DNA from: a virus
Virus record (IMG/VR): IMGVR_UViG_3300044974_000700
Coordinates: 1 to 64,000 of that record
Reading direction: 5' to 3' (one strand)
DNA: 64,000 nt
The notes under the pieces were generated by a model. It was not told the DNA's origin, did not search any database, and saw only the letters and a program-made list of their open reading frames with translations. Of this stretch, positions 46,468 to 55,178 are shown piece by piece; the first letter of the stretch is position 1, and each line of letters opens with the position of its first letter. A program made the translations under genes and the position numbers.

Positions 46468-47009
46468 TATGCTTTAAATTTGGGACGACCAAATCCTACT
46501 ATAGAAATCATTACGCCTTTTTTATTCTTTTTAAAGGCACGAAGTTGCTTACATGCTTCTCCGCCATTTCTCTGGCTACCCTTTTTATTTGAAGAAGTAT
46601 TTCCCTCAATACACCATACAGTTCCGTCTTCATTGTCTTCAATAACAATCCCTACGTGAGAAATTCTATCAACGCCATCTGATGGGAAATCAAAATAAGC
46701 TATATCTCCTGGCTCTGGGTCTGCCAAATCTCCATCAATCCATGCGCCCTTCTTTTTAAATGCCGCAGCTCCTGCTGGAGTATAAACTGTATTTGGAACT
46801 TTTACTCCTGCTTCATTAGCGCACCACATTACAAAAGATCCACACCATGGCTGGAAATTAGATTTTGTAAAAGCACCATACTTTGTTTCATTATCTTTTG
46901 GACCTTCAATATAACCAACTTGAGATTTTGCTACCTGAATTAAACGTTTTGCGCTTCCTACAGGAGCCTTATCTGTTACTGGTGGAACTGAAAATTCGTT
47001 ATTAGACAT
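46467..47009 (-). CDS. CHAP-domain endolysin
   Basis: 180 residues. CHAP amidase/peptidase: catalytic Cys in PWCGSFVMWCAN (near 56), His in DRISHVGIVIEDNE (near 118), and Asn in WCIEGNTSS. The region before the Cys (RLIQVAKSQVGYIEGPKDNE) is also typical. Cuts peptide cross-links or the amide bond of peptidoglycan at lysis. It lies among membrane-protein genes that could be holin and spanin partners. Confidence 0.9.
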   Translation of the reverse strand: MSNNEFSVPPVTDKAPVGSAKRLIQVAKSQVGYIEGPKDNETKYGAFTKSNFQPWCGSFVMWCANEAGVKVPNTVYTPAGAAAFKKKGAWIDGDLADPEPGDIAYFDFPSDGVDRISHVGIVIEDNEDGTVWCIEGNTSSNKKGSQRNGGEACKQLRAFKKNKKGVMISIVGFGRPKFKA

Positions 47010-47011
47010 TG

Positions 47012-47272
47012 TTATCTCCCAAATACTCTAAATATTTTTTTGACTTTAGGAACACAATTAGGAACTTTTTTTCCACCTTTATTCTTCCAGCCAATTTGCT
47101 CATAGCCATCCCAACATGGGTTGGCTTTGTTAACTTCACTTGCGTATAAAGCTCTAAGTTGTGCTTTCGCTTTAGTTTCACTATCGTGGCATCCAACTAA
47201 CTCATTAGTGCCTTCTTTTACTACTGCATATCCTCTGCAGCCAGAAGCTCCCTGTTTAATTTGCCAAGGCAT
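47012..47272 (-). CDS. Phage prohead/structure-associated small protein
   Basis: 86 residues. MPWQIKQGASGCRGYAVVKE, GCHDSETKAKAQLRALYASE, then NPCWDGYEQIGWKNKGGKKV and PNCVP. This is a module often found fused to actinophage head proteins. Here it stands alone in the lysis region. Function unknown. Confidence 0.7.
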   Translation of the reverse strand: MPWQIKQGASGCRGYAVVKEGTNELVGCHDSETKAKAQLRALYASEVNKANPCWDGYEQIGWKNKGGKKVPNCVPKVKKIFRVFGR

Positions 47273-47718
47273 TAGTCTTTATCCCAATCTTCATCTACTG
47301 AATGTTCTGCTGGCACTTGTCCATCTGGCTTAGCTGCAAGACGAGCTCTTACTGCATCTAGTTCAGCATCAAGTTTATCTTCTGCCATTTTAATTTCAGA
47401 TTCAAGTTTTTTATCTGCCTGTGTATTTTTAGCATCTATCTCTTTGTTGTCCATCTGTGCCTTCATAATATCTTTAGCACCTGATTGTCCAATTAACAAA
47501 CCAGCAAGGGTTCCTGTAATAAATGTAGCTACGCTACCAAGAACGTTAAAAAACATTTTGTCATTTTCAGATTGTGCACCAATTGGCTGGGACACAAATA
47601 ATAATCCATAAAGGATTCCAACTGATGTGAGTAATAAAATTGTTCCAAGGGTTAGACCAAGAATAAATTTTAATCTTGCATCTAAGTCTGCTGGAGTTAG
47701 TCTTTCTCTTTTAGCCAT
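47272..47718 (-). CDS. Two-span membrane protein with coiled coil
   Basis: 148 residues. Two hydrophobic segments (ILGLTLGTILLLTSVGILYG; FFNVLGSVATFITGTLAGLL) and a charged coiled coil (DIMKAQMDNKEIDAKNTQAD). A holin or a spanin-like partner of the CHAP endolysin is likely by position. Confidence 0.7.
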   Translation of the reverse strand: MAKRERLTPADLDARLKFILGLTLGTILLLTSVGILYGLLFVSQPIGAQSENDKMFFNVLGSVATFITGTLAGLLIGQSGAKDIMKAQMDNKEIDAKNTQADKKLESEIKMAEDKLDAELDAVRARLAAKPDGQVPAEHSVDEDWDKD

Positions 47719-47932
47719 TCTTTACCTTATTCTTTTCATATTCAGCCCAAATTTCTTCGCCAACTATGTCTTTTGAACATGTTCCTGTAGCGTCACAGAC
47801 TGGAGGATTGCACTCTGCATTTCCCCAATTTTCTGGATCTTGACAAGGATAACGGTAACTACCTTGATACCCACAAGAGGTAATAGTTACTGCCAGCATA
47901 ACGCTTGCCAATGAGGCTTTTAATTTTCTCAT
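47711..47932 (-). CDS. Putative lipoprotein
   Basis: 73 residues. Signal peptide ending in a lipobox-like VTITSCGYQ, then four Cys in the mature part (YPCQDPENWGNAECNPPVCD). Small secreted lipoproteins near lysis genes may act as o-spanin or exclusion factors. Confidence 0.7.
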   Translation of the reverse strand: MRKLKASLASVMLAVTITSCGYQGSYRYPCQDPENWGNAECNPPVCDATGTCSKDIVGEEIWAEYEKNKVKNG

Positions 47933-47949
47933 GCCTCAATTATAGCATT

Positions 47950-48144
47950 TTACTCTTCTTTTCTTAAAGGGATAGTGGCAAGCCAAATAACTGTAGCAAT
48001 TAATGTTGCAATTCCTACCACCTGTTGGGCCGTGCCAGTAAGGGTTAGCCAGGCAATAAAAAAGCCAAGAAGGGTGAATATTTGAGCTATGCTCTCTTTA
48101 ATAACTTCCCAGGCATAATTAAATATAGCTTTTATTATTTTCAT
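47950..48144 (-). CDS. Holin-like two-span membrane protein
   Basis: 64 residues, two spans (IFTLLGFFIAWLTLTGTAQQ; VVGIATLIATVIWLATIPL) and a charged end RKEE. Topology fits a class II holin. Starts on the stop of the PA14 protein gene. Confidence 0.7.
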   Translation of the reverse strand: MKIIKAIFNYAWEVIKESIAQIFTLLGFFIAWLTLTGTAQQVVGIATLIATVIWLATIPLRKEE

Positions 48145-50222
48145 TATATCCTCCTAATCATGGCTGCTGCCACGATATTACTTGCAATAATTACTGGCAC
48201 AATTACTTCTTGTGCCTTTTCTCTTTGGTCATCTGTCATATCTTTACCCCACTCTGAAGGGCTTAGAACTTTACTTAAATCTATATCTAATACTGCCCCT
48301 ATTGGATCCTCTAAAAATGCTTCTGTTTGAACCTCAGTTGTAGCATCAGCTAAAGTATAGGGCATTGTTGCATTTTCTGCTGCCGCCTCTCTATCTTTAA
48401 ATTCTACAAATGCTGTTGCTAATTCTGGATTAGATTTCATAGCCTCAGCAATTACCGCAACTTCTGATGCTTTAATTCCTAAACCTTGTGCTACTTCTAC
48501 TTTTGCTTCTTGAGTTAACGCAACAAGAGTTTGGCTGACTGCAGCAATTTGTTCTGTAGACAATACAACTAGTTTATTATCTTTGCTTGTTAAATTAGCT
48601 ATAACCCCAGAGAGATCTTCTGCAGTACCTGTCCCTTTTTCTGGAATTAATTCTTTTAATTCTTCATCAATTATGATATTATTATCTTGTGATTCTTCAA
48701 AAGGTTCAGTCGGAGTTGGCTTTGGTTCAGGAGTTGGCTCTGGATCTATATCCGTTGGCTGAGGTGAAGGCTCTAATGAGGGCTCAGGAGTGGGCTCAGG
48801 GTCAACAGTTGGTTCTGGCTTCGGTTCATCTGTGGTTTCAGGCGTTGGCTCAGGAGTGGGACCAACTGGTTCTGTTTGCTCAGGAGATGGCTCAGGACTA
48901 GGACTAGGTTCTGGTGATGGCTCTGGTTCTGGACTAGGTTCTGGTGATGGCTCTGGTTCTGGACTTGCAGCAGGTGTTGGTTGATTTGCTGCAGCGGCAG
49001 CAGCTTGTGCTAAGGCAATAGCAATTTCCCTAGCCATTTGCTCTTCATAATATAACCATGCATTATCTATTGCATCATTTAAATCAATAATTGATTGATC
49101 ATAGGCTTCAATATAATTATTTTTATCAATTAAAGCATTTGCTGTATTTGTTACAGCAGTATCATATGCAGTAATCTTATTTGTTAATGTTTGATTATAT
49201 GTAGTTAATGTAGAGTTTTCTGTATTGTATATGGAAAGCTTGTTATTATACTCTGTTTGTGCCGCCGATTGTGCGGTTACTGCTGCATTGTATGCATCAA
49301 TTTGTGACTGTGTTGCACCTACACCATAAGAAAATGTATTTAAATTACAACTAAATCCTACACCCCAGCCTCCAGTATAGTCACATCCTGCTCCAGTCCA
49401 CCCACCAGGGATTGCCCATCCAAGATGAAAGTAGCCTGGTCCTCCGCCGTTATACCACCAAATTTCTACATCTAATGTTTTGTCTTGGCTTACGTTATAA
49501 ACTGGAGAATATTCACTCCATGATGATCCTTTTTCTACCCATTCATCAATTGCAAGTTGTCCGTCTATATACATTCTAAATCCATCATCTGTATACCCAG
49601 CAAAGTAGGTGGTGGTCCAATGAGAAGGGACCGTAATCTTTCCAGTAAATTTAACTATAAAGTCTTCATATCTACCGCATACTGGTGGCTGCATTGAATT
49701 TGAATTCCAGACTCCAGTACATAGAACACCGCTTGGAATTGCAACTCCGCCAAACCCTCTTGTAAGATAATATACTGTATATTGTAACCCAGAATTACCA
49801 GCATTTTGAACTGTTAATTGAGTTGTTTGAACATTAAGATTTGCTATATCTAACGCATCTTGTGCGTCATTTTTATTTTCTAGTGCCGTAGCAACTGTAA
49901 CAGTATGTCCATCTACCGCTGATTGAGCTAAATTCTTTTCTTCTAATGCTGTTGCCTCTGCTGCTACCGCCACATCATATGCATCATAGGCATCATCTCT
50001 AGCCTCTTTTGCAGCTACTGCATCATCATATTTGTCTTCTGCAATATCTATTAATGATATAAATTCGTCCTTATAATTTAAATCAGATACGCTTTCGTTT
50101 AATTTTTGTATTTCTTGGGCGGCTAAACTTAATGGGTCATCACTATAAGCAGGTGTTAAGAACAGCCAACCAAAGCCTAAAATGGCGGCTAATGATAATC
50201 TCCATAATTTAGTCCTAGTCAA
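48144..50222 (-). CDS. Secreted PA14-domain surface protein with Pro/Glu repeat linker
   Basis: 692 residues, TTG start at 50222 with AAGGAG eight bases upstream. Signal peptide 1-27. Helical regions (about 35-130 and 300-410) flank a PA14-like carbohydrate-binding domain (about 145-290: [45 protein letters not shown]). Residues about 415-530 are a PEPSPEP linker. A C-terminal membrane segment ([17 protein letters not shown]) would anchor it. The plan is host-like; it may alter the cell surface or serve as a fibre decoration. Confidence 0.75.
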   Translation of the reverse strand: MTRTKLWRLSLAAILGFGWLFLTPAYSDDPLSLAAQEIQKLNESVSDLNYKDEFISLIDIAEDKYDDAVAAKEARDDAYDAYDVAVAAEATALEEKNLAQSAVDGHTVTVATALENKNDAQDALDIANLNVQTTQLTVQNAGNSGLQYTVYYLTRGFGGVAIPSGVLCTGVWNSNSMQPPVCGRYEDFIVKFTGKITVPSHWTTTYFAGYTDDGFRMYIDGQLAIDEWVEKGSSWSEYSPVYNVSQDKTLDVEIWWYNGGGPGYFHLGWAIPGGWTGAGCDYTGGWGVGFSCNLNTFSYGVGATQSQIDAYNAAVTAQSAAQTEYNNKLSIYNTENSTLTTYNQTLTNKITAYDTAVTNTANALIDKNNYIEAYDQSIIDLNDAIDNAWLYYEEQMAREIAIALAQAAAAAANQPTPAASPEPEPSPEPSPEPEPSPEPSPSPEPSPEQTEPVGPTPEPTPETTDEPKPEPTVDPEPTPEPSLEPSPQPTDIDPEPTPEPKPTPTEPFEESQDNNIIIDEELKELIPEKGTGTAEDLSGVIANLTSKDNKLVVLSTEQIAAVSQTLVALTQEAKVEVAQGLGIKASEVAVIAEAMKSNPELATAFVEFKDREAAAENATMPYTLADATTEVQTEAFLEDPIGAVLDIDLSKVLSPSEWGKDMTDDQREKAQEVIVPVIIASNIVAAAMIRRI

Positions 50223-50233
50223 CTAGATAACTC

Positions 50234-50265
50234 CTTGTTATAACTTTTATAACAAGTTAATTATA
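50234..50265 (-). promoter_or_regulatory. Palindrome between promoter and ribosome site
   Basis: CTTGTTATAA-CTT-TTATAACAAG (50234-50256), with a TATAAT box on the minus strand at 50260-50265. The inner arm includes the AAG of the AAGGAG ribosome site, so the palindrome could be an operator or a hairpin that masks translation. Confidence 0.55.
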
Positions 50266-50273
50266 CCATTGAG

Positions 50274-50456
50274 CTATTTACGATTATCTGTACTGTAGAA
50301 TCCTGAACCTTTTAGATTGATACCAAATGTTCCAAAAACTTTATTCATTCTGCTACCACACTTTTCACAAATCTCTAGCGAGTCAGCTTGATCAAATGTT
50401 TTTGTTACTTCTATATTGAAATCACATTCAATACATGCGTATTCATATCTTGGCAT
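50274..50456 (-). CDS. FmdB-type zinc-ribbon protein
   Basis: 60 residues from ATG 50456, GGAG eight bases before. PRYEYACIECDFNIEVTKTF, SLEICEKCGSRMNKVFG, NLKGSGFYSTDNRK is the FmdB/CxxC_CxxC regulatory-domain pattern. Likely zinc-binding; role in gene control is suggested for the family but not shown. Confidence 0.8.
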   Translation of the reverse strand: MPRYEYACIECDFNIEVTKTFDQADSLEICEKCGSRMNKVFGTFGINLKGSGFYSTDNRK

Positions 50457-50518
50457 TTCTTCTCCTAATTTTAATGAGCAGTTTACAAGGTCATGCTCAG
50501 GACCATAAATCAAATTAT

Positions 50519-50935
50519 TTATTTGATCTTGATGGTTTTTGGCTTCTTCTCTTCGGGAATGTTGCGTTCCACAAAGATGTCAAGAATACCGTCTGCCATT
50601 TCAGCACGATCCACCTCCATATACTCTCCAAGAGCAAAGGTGCGTGTGAACTTTCTGGTTGCGATACCCTTATGAAGAATCTGATTTTCTGACTCTTCGG
50701 TTTTCTCACCCTTAACAATTAAACTTCCATTGTCTACAGAAACACTTACTTCGTCCTTGCTGAAACCAGCAATGGCAAGTGATAACTGATAGGTATCCTC
50801 GTCAATCTTTACCAAATTATATGGCGGATAAGATTGATGATTAGCCTCACGATAGACATTAGAAAGACGGGTTAGATTATCAAACCCGATAAAAAAAGGA
50901 TCTCTAAAAAGATCCATGGCAAATTGAGTTACCAT
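50519..50935 (-). CDS. Small heat shock protein Hsp20
   Basis: 138 residues. Alpha-crystallin domain about 38-130: PPYNLVKIDEDTYQLSLAIA, GFSKDEVSVSVDNGSLIVKG, IATRKFTRTFALGEYMEVDR, ADGILDIFVER. The C-terminal tail KTIKIK replaces the IxI motif. IbpA-like. Holds unfolded proteins; also known from T4-like cyanophages, where it may help assembly. Strong AAGGAGG site. Confidence 0.93.
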   Translation of the reverse strand: MVTQFAMDLFRDPFFIGFDNLTRLSNVYREANHQSYPPYNLVKIDEDTYQLSLAIAGFSKDEVSVSVDNGSLIVKGEKTEESENQILHKGIATRKFTRTFALGEYMEVDRAEMADGILDIFVERNIPEEKKPKTIKIK

Positions 50936-50961
50936 TATTCCTCCTTTAAGCGAATAAGTTA

Positions 50962-50986
50962 TTAGAGCCCCATTTGGCGGCTCTAA
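50962..50986 (-). terminator. Hairpin after carbamoyltransferase
   Basis: TTAGAGCC/GGGCTCTAA with an eight-base loop; overlaps the stop codon at 50983. Confidence 0.65.
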
Positions 50987-52404
50987 GATATTATATCAAA
51001 TTTATATAAGTTTTGCCAGTCACTTATATCTTTTTTATCATTTAATAAAGGCTGTCCTTTTATATTTAAACTAGTATTTAATAATATTGGAACTCCAGTT
51101 AGGGAATTCCAATTGTTTAAAACTTCATATAGTCCTGGATGTTGTTTTTTATTAACAGTTTGTACTCTTGATGTTCCGTCTGCGTGAACAACAGAAGGAA
51201 TTTCGTTTGGCCTTAAGCATTTAACTGTATATTGCATATATGGAGAAGGAAAATCCATGTCAAACCATTTGGAGGCATGCTATTCCATAATTACTGGGGC
51301 AAATGGTCTAAATAATTCTCTTTGTTTAATTAAATTAACTTTGTCTTTTATATTTGGATCACGTGGATCTGCAAAAATACTTCTATTGCCCAAAGCCCTG
51401 GGACCGTACTCTGCTCTGCCAGTTGCTACTGCAACTATTTTATTACTTATTAGTCCTGTAACAATTTCTGAAACTGGATAAGTTCCTCCTAAATCATATC
51501 CAATGTATGGAGTTTCCCAATTTAAATGTTTACCATACAATGCAGCTGCTGCGCCTAAAGAACTTCCAGCGTCTCCAGGATTGGGCATTATCCAAATATT
51601 ATCAAAAATTTTCCATAGGTAGGTATTTGCTGATGAGTTTAGGGCACATCCACCCATAAAAACTAAATTGTTTTTACCTGTTATAGCTTTAGCGCTATGC
51701 ATAAACTCCATGAGGTTACTCTGATAAACTACTTGAACTGCTGCTGCAATATCAAATTTATCTTGTTCAGAAATCTTCATGCCCCAATCGTTAATCCCTG
51801 TATGAAAATTATATTTTTGTTTATTAGGAGATGGGAAATATTCAAGAACTTCTTTTAAATATCTATTTGGATCTCCATACGCTGCCATACCCATCATAAT
51901 ATATTCTTCTTGATTCGGCACCAATCCAATTAATTTAGTAAAAGCTGAGTAAAAAAGTCCAAAACTAACTGGGTAATTTTGCTTATATTTTAATTTAATT
52001 TTTTCGCCTTCACCAACCCATATAGTAGAAGTGTTATACTCTCCTATCGCATCTAATATTACAATCACAGCATCTGTAAAATTGCTTGTGTAATAGCCAG
52101 CTGCTGCATGCGAATAATGATGTTTAAAATAATGTACTGGTAAATCCAAAGGTATATTTGGTTTCCAATCGCCAGCCCCGCCTTTCAAAATTATTCTAGA
52201 CCTCTTAAGCTGCGGCTTTTCATAATAAGCTATGTGTGTAGGGTACCCATAGCTTAATGCATCTGCAAGAATTTCATCATTGTTATACCAATCGTTTTTT
52301 TGTTTGCTATACCTTTCGGAATGGGCAGCAAATAGTATTTCCCCATCTTTTATTAAAGACATGGATGCATCATGTGATGTTTCATTAATCCCTAGTATGA
52401 TCAT
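50983..52404 (-). pseudogene. Carbamoyltransferase (NodU/CmcH family) interrupted by an in-frame amber codon
   Basis: One continuous frame of 474 codons apart from TAG at 51280-51282. Before it: ILGINETSHDASMSLIKDGE (N-terminal), NLVFMGGCALNSSANTYL, GRAEYGPRALGNRSI, RPFAPVIME; after it: HASKWFDMDFPSPYMQYTVK, HADGTSRVQTVNK, GVPILLNTSLN. Relatives read ...APVxLEExxxxWF..., so TAG probably replaces a Glu codon. The family transfers carbamoyl groups to sugars or antibiotics. Either readthrough, a truncated enzyme, or a mutated gene. No suppressor tRNA is visible here. Confidence is for family and lesion. Confidence 0.85.
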
Positions 52405-52479
52405 CAGTATGTAAAATCTTTTTTATTTTTTTTATTTATTTTTAATATCTTAATTAATTTATAAAGATAATATTGTATT

Positions 52480-53433
52480 TTAATTTTCATTATATCCCGC
52501 TTCCTCTTTATATTTTTTATAAATAAAATCTGCCCAAAACGCATGTGGAGCAATTCCTAAATGACTTCCATCCCTTGAGATTTGCAAAAATTGTTTATTT
52601 TTGCCCTGATAATTTTTTATAAAATCTTCACAAAATTTTATAAGATTTTCTTTTTCCCAAACATGAAATGTTTTAAATTGTTTTATTTTTGAAAAATCAA
52701 AAAATAAAGATTTTTCATCAATCTCTTTTTTCATTGCTTGCCAAGTAAATGAATATATTTTTATATTGTTTGTTTTGCAATAAGAATATACTTGATAGTA
52801 TGCTATATAATTAGCTAATTCATTTAGGTCTATGTGGTAGGAGGGATGTTTCTTTTTTGTTACTTCTGTATACATTTCATTAATAGCTGAATCTATGTTT
52901 CCATTTCTTGAACTGCTTTTTGGCATTTGTATTAAATCATTTGATGCAAAATTTGAATAGCCTCGACTGGTTGGTGGCATCAACCAAAAAAGAATTTCTG
53001 GGTGTCCAAATTTTTCAAAATATTTTAAAATCATAAATGATTGTTCATGTATAGATGTATTAGGAAATCCTATATTAAAAAATCCTGAAATTTTTTCTTC
53101 TTCACAAATTTTTTTATAAACATTGTATGCCCATATTTCCTCTAGTGTCATACCAGAGCCGTGTGTATAAGAGCATCCTGCAAATAATATATGTTTAGAA
53201 TCATGTTGTTTTTTAAATGGATCAGATGTAAAACCATAGCTGTTTATACACGGGTTATTTATGCAACAACACTGATCTATATAATTGACAGCCTTTTTAG
53301 TTTTAGGATCTGGATTTTTAAGATTGCATCCATTTTTGTTTTCCTTGCATGCGCCTTGATGATAACATTTTTCAACAAATGTAATATTTTCTTTTTCATT
53401 AAATAACATTTCTAAAATAAATGGGTTTGTCAT
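52480..53433 (-). CDS. SGNH-hydrolase-like protein
   Basis: 317 residues. HILFAGCSYTHGSGMTLEEI is a GDSL-like nucleophile block with Ser/Thr in GCSYT; a likely distal Asp-x-x-His lies in SRDGSHLGIAPHAFW near the C-terminus. N-terminal region is Cys-rich (YHQGACKENKNGC, QCCCINNPC), possibly metal-binding. The family includes esterases and acetyl-transfer enzymes on glycans. Adjacent to a second member. Confidence 0.75.
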   Translation of the reverse strand: MTNPFILEMLFNEKENITFVEKCYHQGACKENKNGCNLKNPDPKTKKAVNYIDQCCCINNPCINSYGFTSDPFKKQHDSKHILFAGCSYTHGSGMTLEEIWAYNVYKKICEEEKISGFFNIGFPNTSIHEQSFMILKYFEKFGHPEILFWLMPPTSRGYSNFASNDLIQMPKSSSRNGNIDSAINEMYTEVTKKKHPSYHIDLNELANYIAYYQVYSYCKTNNIKIYSFTWQAMKKEIDEKSLFFDFSKIKQFKTFHVWEKENLIKFCEDFIKNYQGKNKQFLQISRDGSHLGIAPHAFWADFIYKKYKEEAGYNEN

Positions 53434-53437
53434 TTTA

Positions 53438-54238
53438 CTATTCCTCTTTTATGTATTGCTCTATAGAATCTGATATATGTATATGGTCATGATAAGACCA
53501 ATGCCCTGGCCTGTCTTTATTTTCATAATCAGCAGCACAATTAAAATATTTTTTATCAGAAAATTCAATATGACAATTTTTTCTTACAATTTCTATAGGG
53601 AAATAACTTTTAGAATGTCTCATCATAATATCTTTTAAAGGATATTCATTATATTCTTTATGCCAAATATTATACAAAAATTTTATATTATTTGAAATAC
53701 AATACTGTTCTAAAATATTTATAAAAGTATGTGTATAAAACGTGGCCATTTCTTTTAACATTATGTCTTCTATTTTATACGGAGCTTTTGATATTTTTTC
53801 AAAATTTTCATTTACATCAATCATTGCAACTTTTGTTGTAGAAGTGTTTTCATCCCCGTGAGACCAAAACTTTTCTACTATTGGAAATTCAATTCTATAA
53901 GCTGGAAAAACACCTATTACAATTTTAGGATTTCCATATCTCTTAAAATATTCAAAAGCTTTTGTTACCTGACCCTGTGCACTATCTCCTGGCAATGATA
54001 TATTTGTTACAGAAATATTATTGTTTTTAGCAAAAATTTCTGGCCAAGTTTGATCTATGTTTACGCCCCATCCAAAAGTTTGCGAACATCCTAAAGCCAA
54101 AAGATCTTCGTTGTTTTTAAAATTTTTTGTTCTATATCCATCTTCATTTAAACTATAATCAATATTATGATTATTAGGTATTAGATTTTGATAAGACATT
54201 TGTTTTAATGTTCTTCTAAGAAACAAACTATTAATCAT
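53438..54238 (-). CDS. SGNH-hydrolase-like protein
   Basis: 266 residues. LLALGCSQTFGWGVNIDQTW matches the first block of its neighbour (GCSxTxGxG), and PGHWSYHDHIHISDSIEQYI holds the distal Asp/His. Likely duplicated from or paired with the gene downstream. Could edit acyl groups on a glycan along with the carbamoyltransferase; inference only. Confidence 0.75.
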   Translation of the reverse strand: MINSLFLRRTLKQMSYQNLIPNNHNIDYSLNEDGYRTKNFKNNEDLLALGCSQTFGWGVNIDQTWPEIFAKNNNISVTNISLPGDSAQGQVTKAFEYFKRYGNPKIVIGVFPAYRIEFPIVEKFWSHGDENTSTTKVAMIDVNENFEKISKAPYKIEDIMLKEMATFYTHTFINILEQYCISNNIKFLYNIWHKEYNEYPLKDIMMRHSKSYFPIEIVRKNCHIEFSDKKYFNCAADYENKDRPGHWSYHDHIHISDSIEQYIKEE

Positions 54239-54356
54239 AATAATCTTTCTAATAAATAAAATCTTTTTTATTATTTAAAGATTTATAAATTTTTTTATAT
54301 TTAATTTTAAAATATATTTTTTTTATTAATTTAATCATAATACATTATATCATTTG

Positions 54357-54429
54357 TGCCCCTGGTTGGATTCGAACCAACGCTTTTACGATTTTAAGTC
54401 GTATGCCTCTGCCACTGGGCTACAAGGGC
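54357..54429 (-). tRNA. tRNA with anticodon TAA (Leu), short variable loop
   Basis: Acceptor GCCCTTG/CAGGGGC, anticodon stem TACGA/TCGTA with loop CTTAAAA, T stem GTTGG/CCAAC. Anticodon UAA reads UUA (Leu). The variable loop has five bases, unlike the long arm of normal Leu tRNAs. Confidence 0.85.
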
Positions 54430-54430
54430 G

Positions 54431-54503
54431 TGTCCCCAGTAGGTATCGAACCTACGACCCACAGATTAAAAGTCTGTTGCTCTACCAACTGAGCTATAGG
54501 GAC
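54431..54503 (-). tRNA. tRNA-Lys (anticodon TTT)
   Basis: Full cloverleaf; anticodon stem CAGA/TCTG around CTTTTAA. Reads AAA/AAG. Confidence 0.93.
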
Positions 54504-54508
54504 TTGTG

Positions 54509-54581
54509 AGCCCCCCAACAGAATCGAACTGTCAACCTACGCATTACAAGTGCGTTGCTCTACCTATTGAGCTAAGGAGGC
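54509..54581 (-). tRNA. tRNA-Thr (anticodon TGT)
   Basis: Anticodon stem ACGCA/TGCGT around CTTGTAA; acceptor GCCTCCT with GGGGGGC contains G-U pairs. Reads ACA. Confidence 0.92.
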
Positions 54582-54585
54582 TAAG

Positions 54586-54659
54586 CGATCCATAACGGAC
54601 TTGAACCGTCGACCTCTACCGTGACAGGGTAGCGCTCTAACCAACTGAGCTAATGGACC
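54586..54659 (-). tRNA. tRNA-Asp (anticodon GTC)
   Basis: Anticodon stem TACC/GGTA around CTGTCAC; acceptor GGTCCAT/ATGGATC. Confidence 0.92.
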
Positions 54660-54665
54660 ACTTGA

Positions 54666-55178
54666 CTAAGAATTTAAAATTTTAGCCAATGCGTTCACTG
54701 TAGCAGCAATTCTTCCAATGTCTCTTAATTGCTCTACTGTAAACCCTTCTTGCTTTAATGTCTCATAATGTGCTTTTACACAAAAATGACATTTACCAAT
54801 AATTGAGGATGCTAGTGAGTAAGCTTCAAAGTTGGCTTTTGTTGTTCCTCCGTGTGACGTTATGGCATTCATTCTTAACTGTGCAGGCAAACCCTTTAAA
54901 TTAGAATCGTCTGCCATTTCAATGTATGGATACCACACATTGTTTTGTGCCATGATAGCACCAGCTGTCATTGCGGCATTTTTTTCTACTTCATTTGTAG
55001 AGCTTGCAGCAATAAAAGCAATAAGTTTTCCATTGCCAGTAGCAAAGGAAGCTGCCAGAGCTAGGTGGGTTGCTAGCTCTGGGTCAACTGTACTGCGATT
55101 AATGACAGCATCAAGATTTAATTTTATATCTTTTGCATACTCTGGTAAAGATTCCTTTAGCTGCTCAACCCAAGACAT
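54666..55178 (-). CDS. ahpD: AhpD-like alkylhydroperoxidase
   Basis: 170 residues, the usual AhpD length. Active site KCHFCVKAHYETL carries the CxxC pair and the His four residues on; an upstream Glu (NFEAYSLASSII) fits the proton relay. In mycobacteria AhpD uses lipoamide to re-reduce AhpC. Its start overlaps the AhpC stop (TAATG), so the pair is co-translated. Confidence 0.93.
   Translation of the reverse strand: MSWVEQLKESLPEYAKDIKLNLDAVINRSTVDPELATHLALAASFATGNGKLIAFIAASSTNEVEKNAAMTAGAIMAQNNVWYPYIEMADDSNLKGLPAQLRMNAITSHGGTTKANFEAYSLASSIIGKCHFCVKAHYETLKQEGFTVEQLRDIGRIAATVNALAKILNS

Noticed and set aside
51280-51282. Recoding of TAG as a sense codon across the genome
   Set aside because: nrdJ, the lysozyme-like gene, the 31-residue peptide at 37550 and the gene at 55904 all end naturally in TAG, long frames lack internal TAG, and no tRNA with anticodon CTA is seen.
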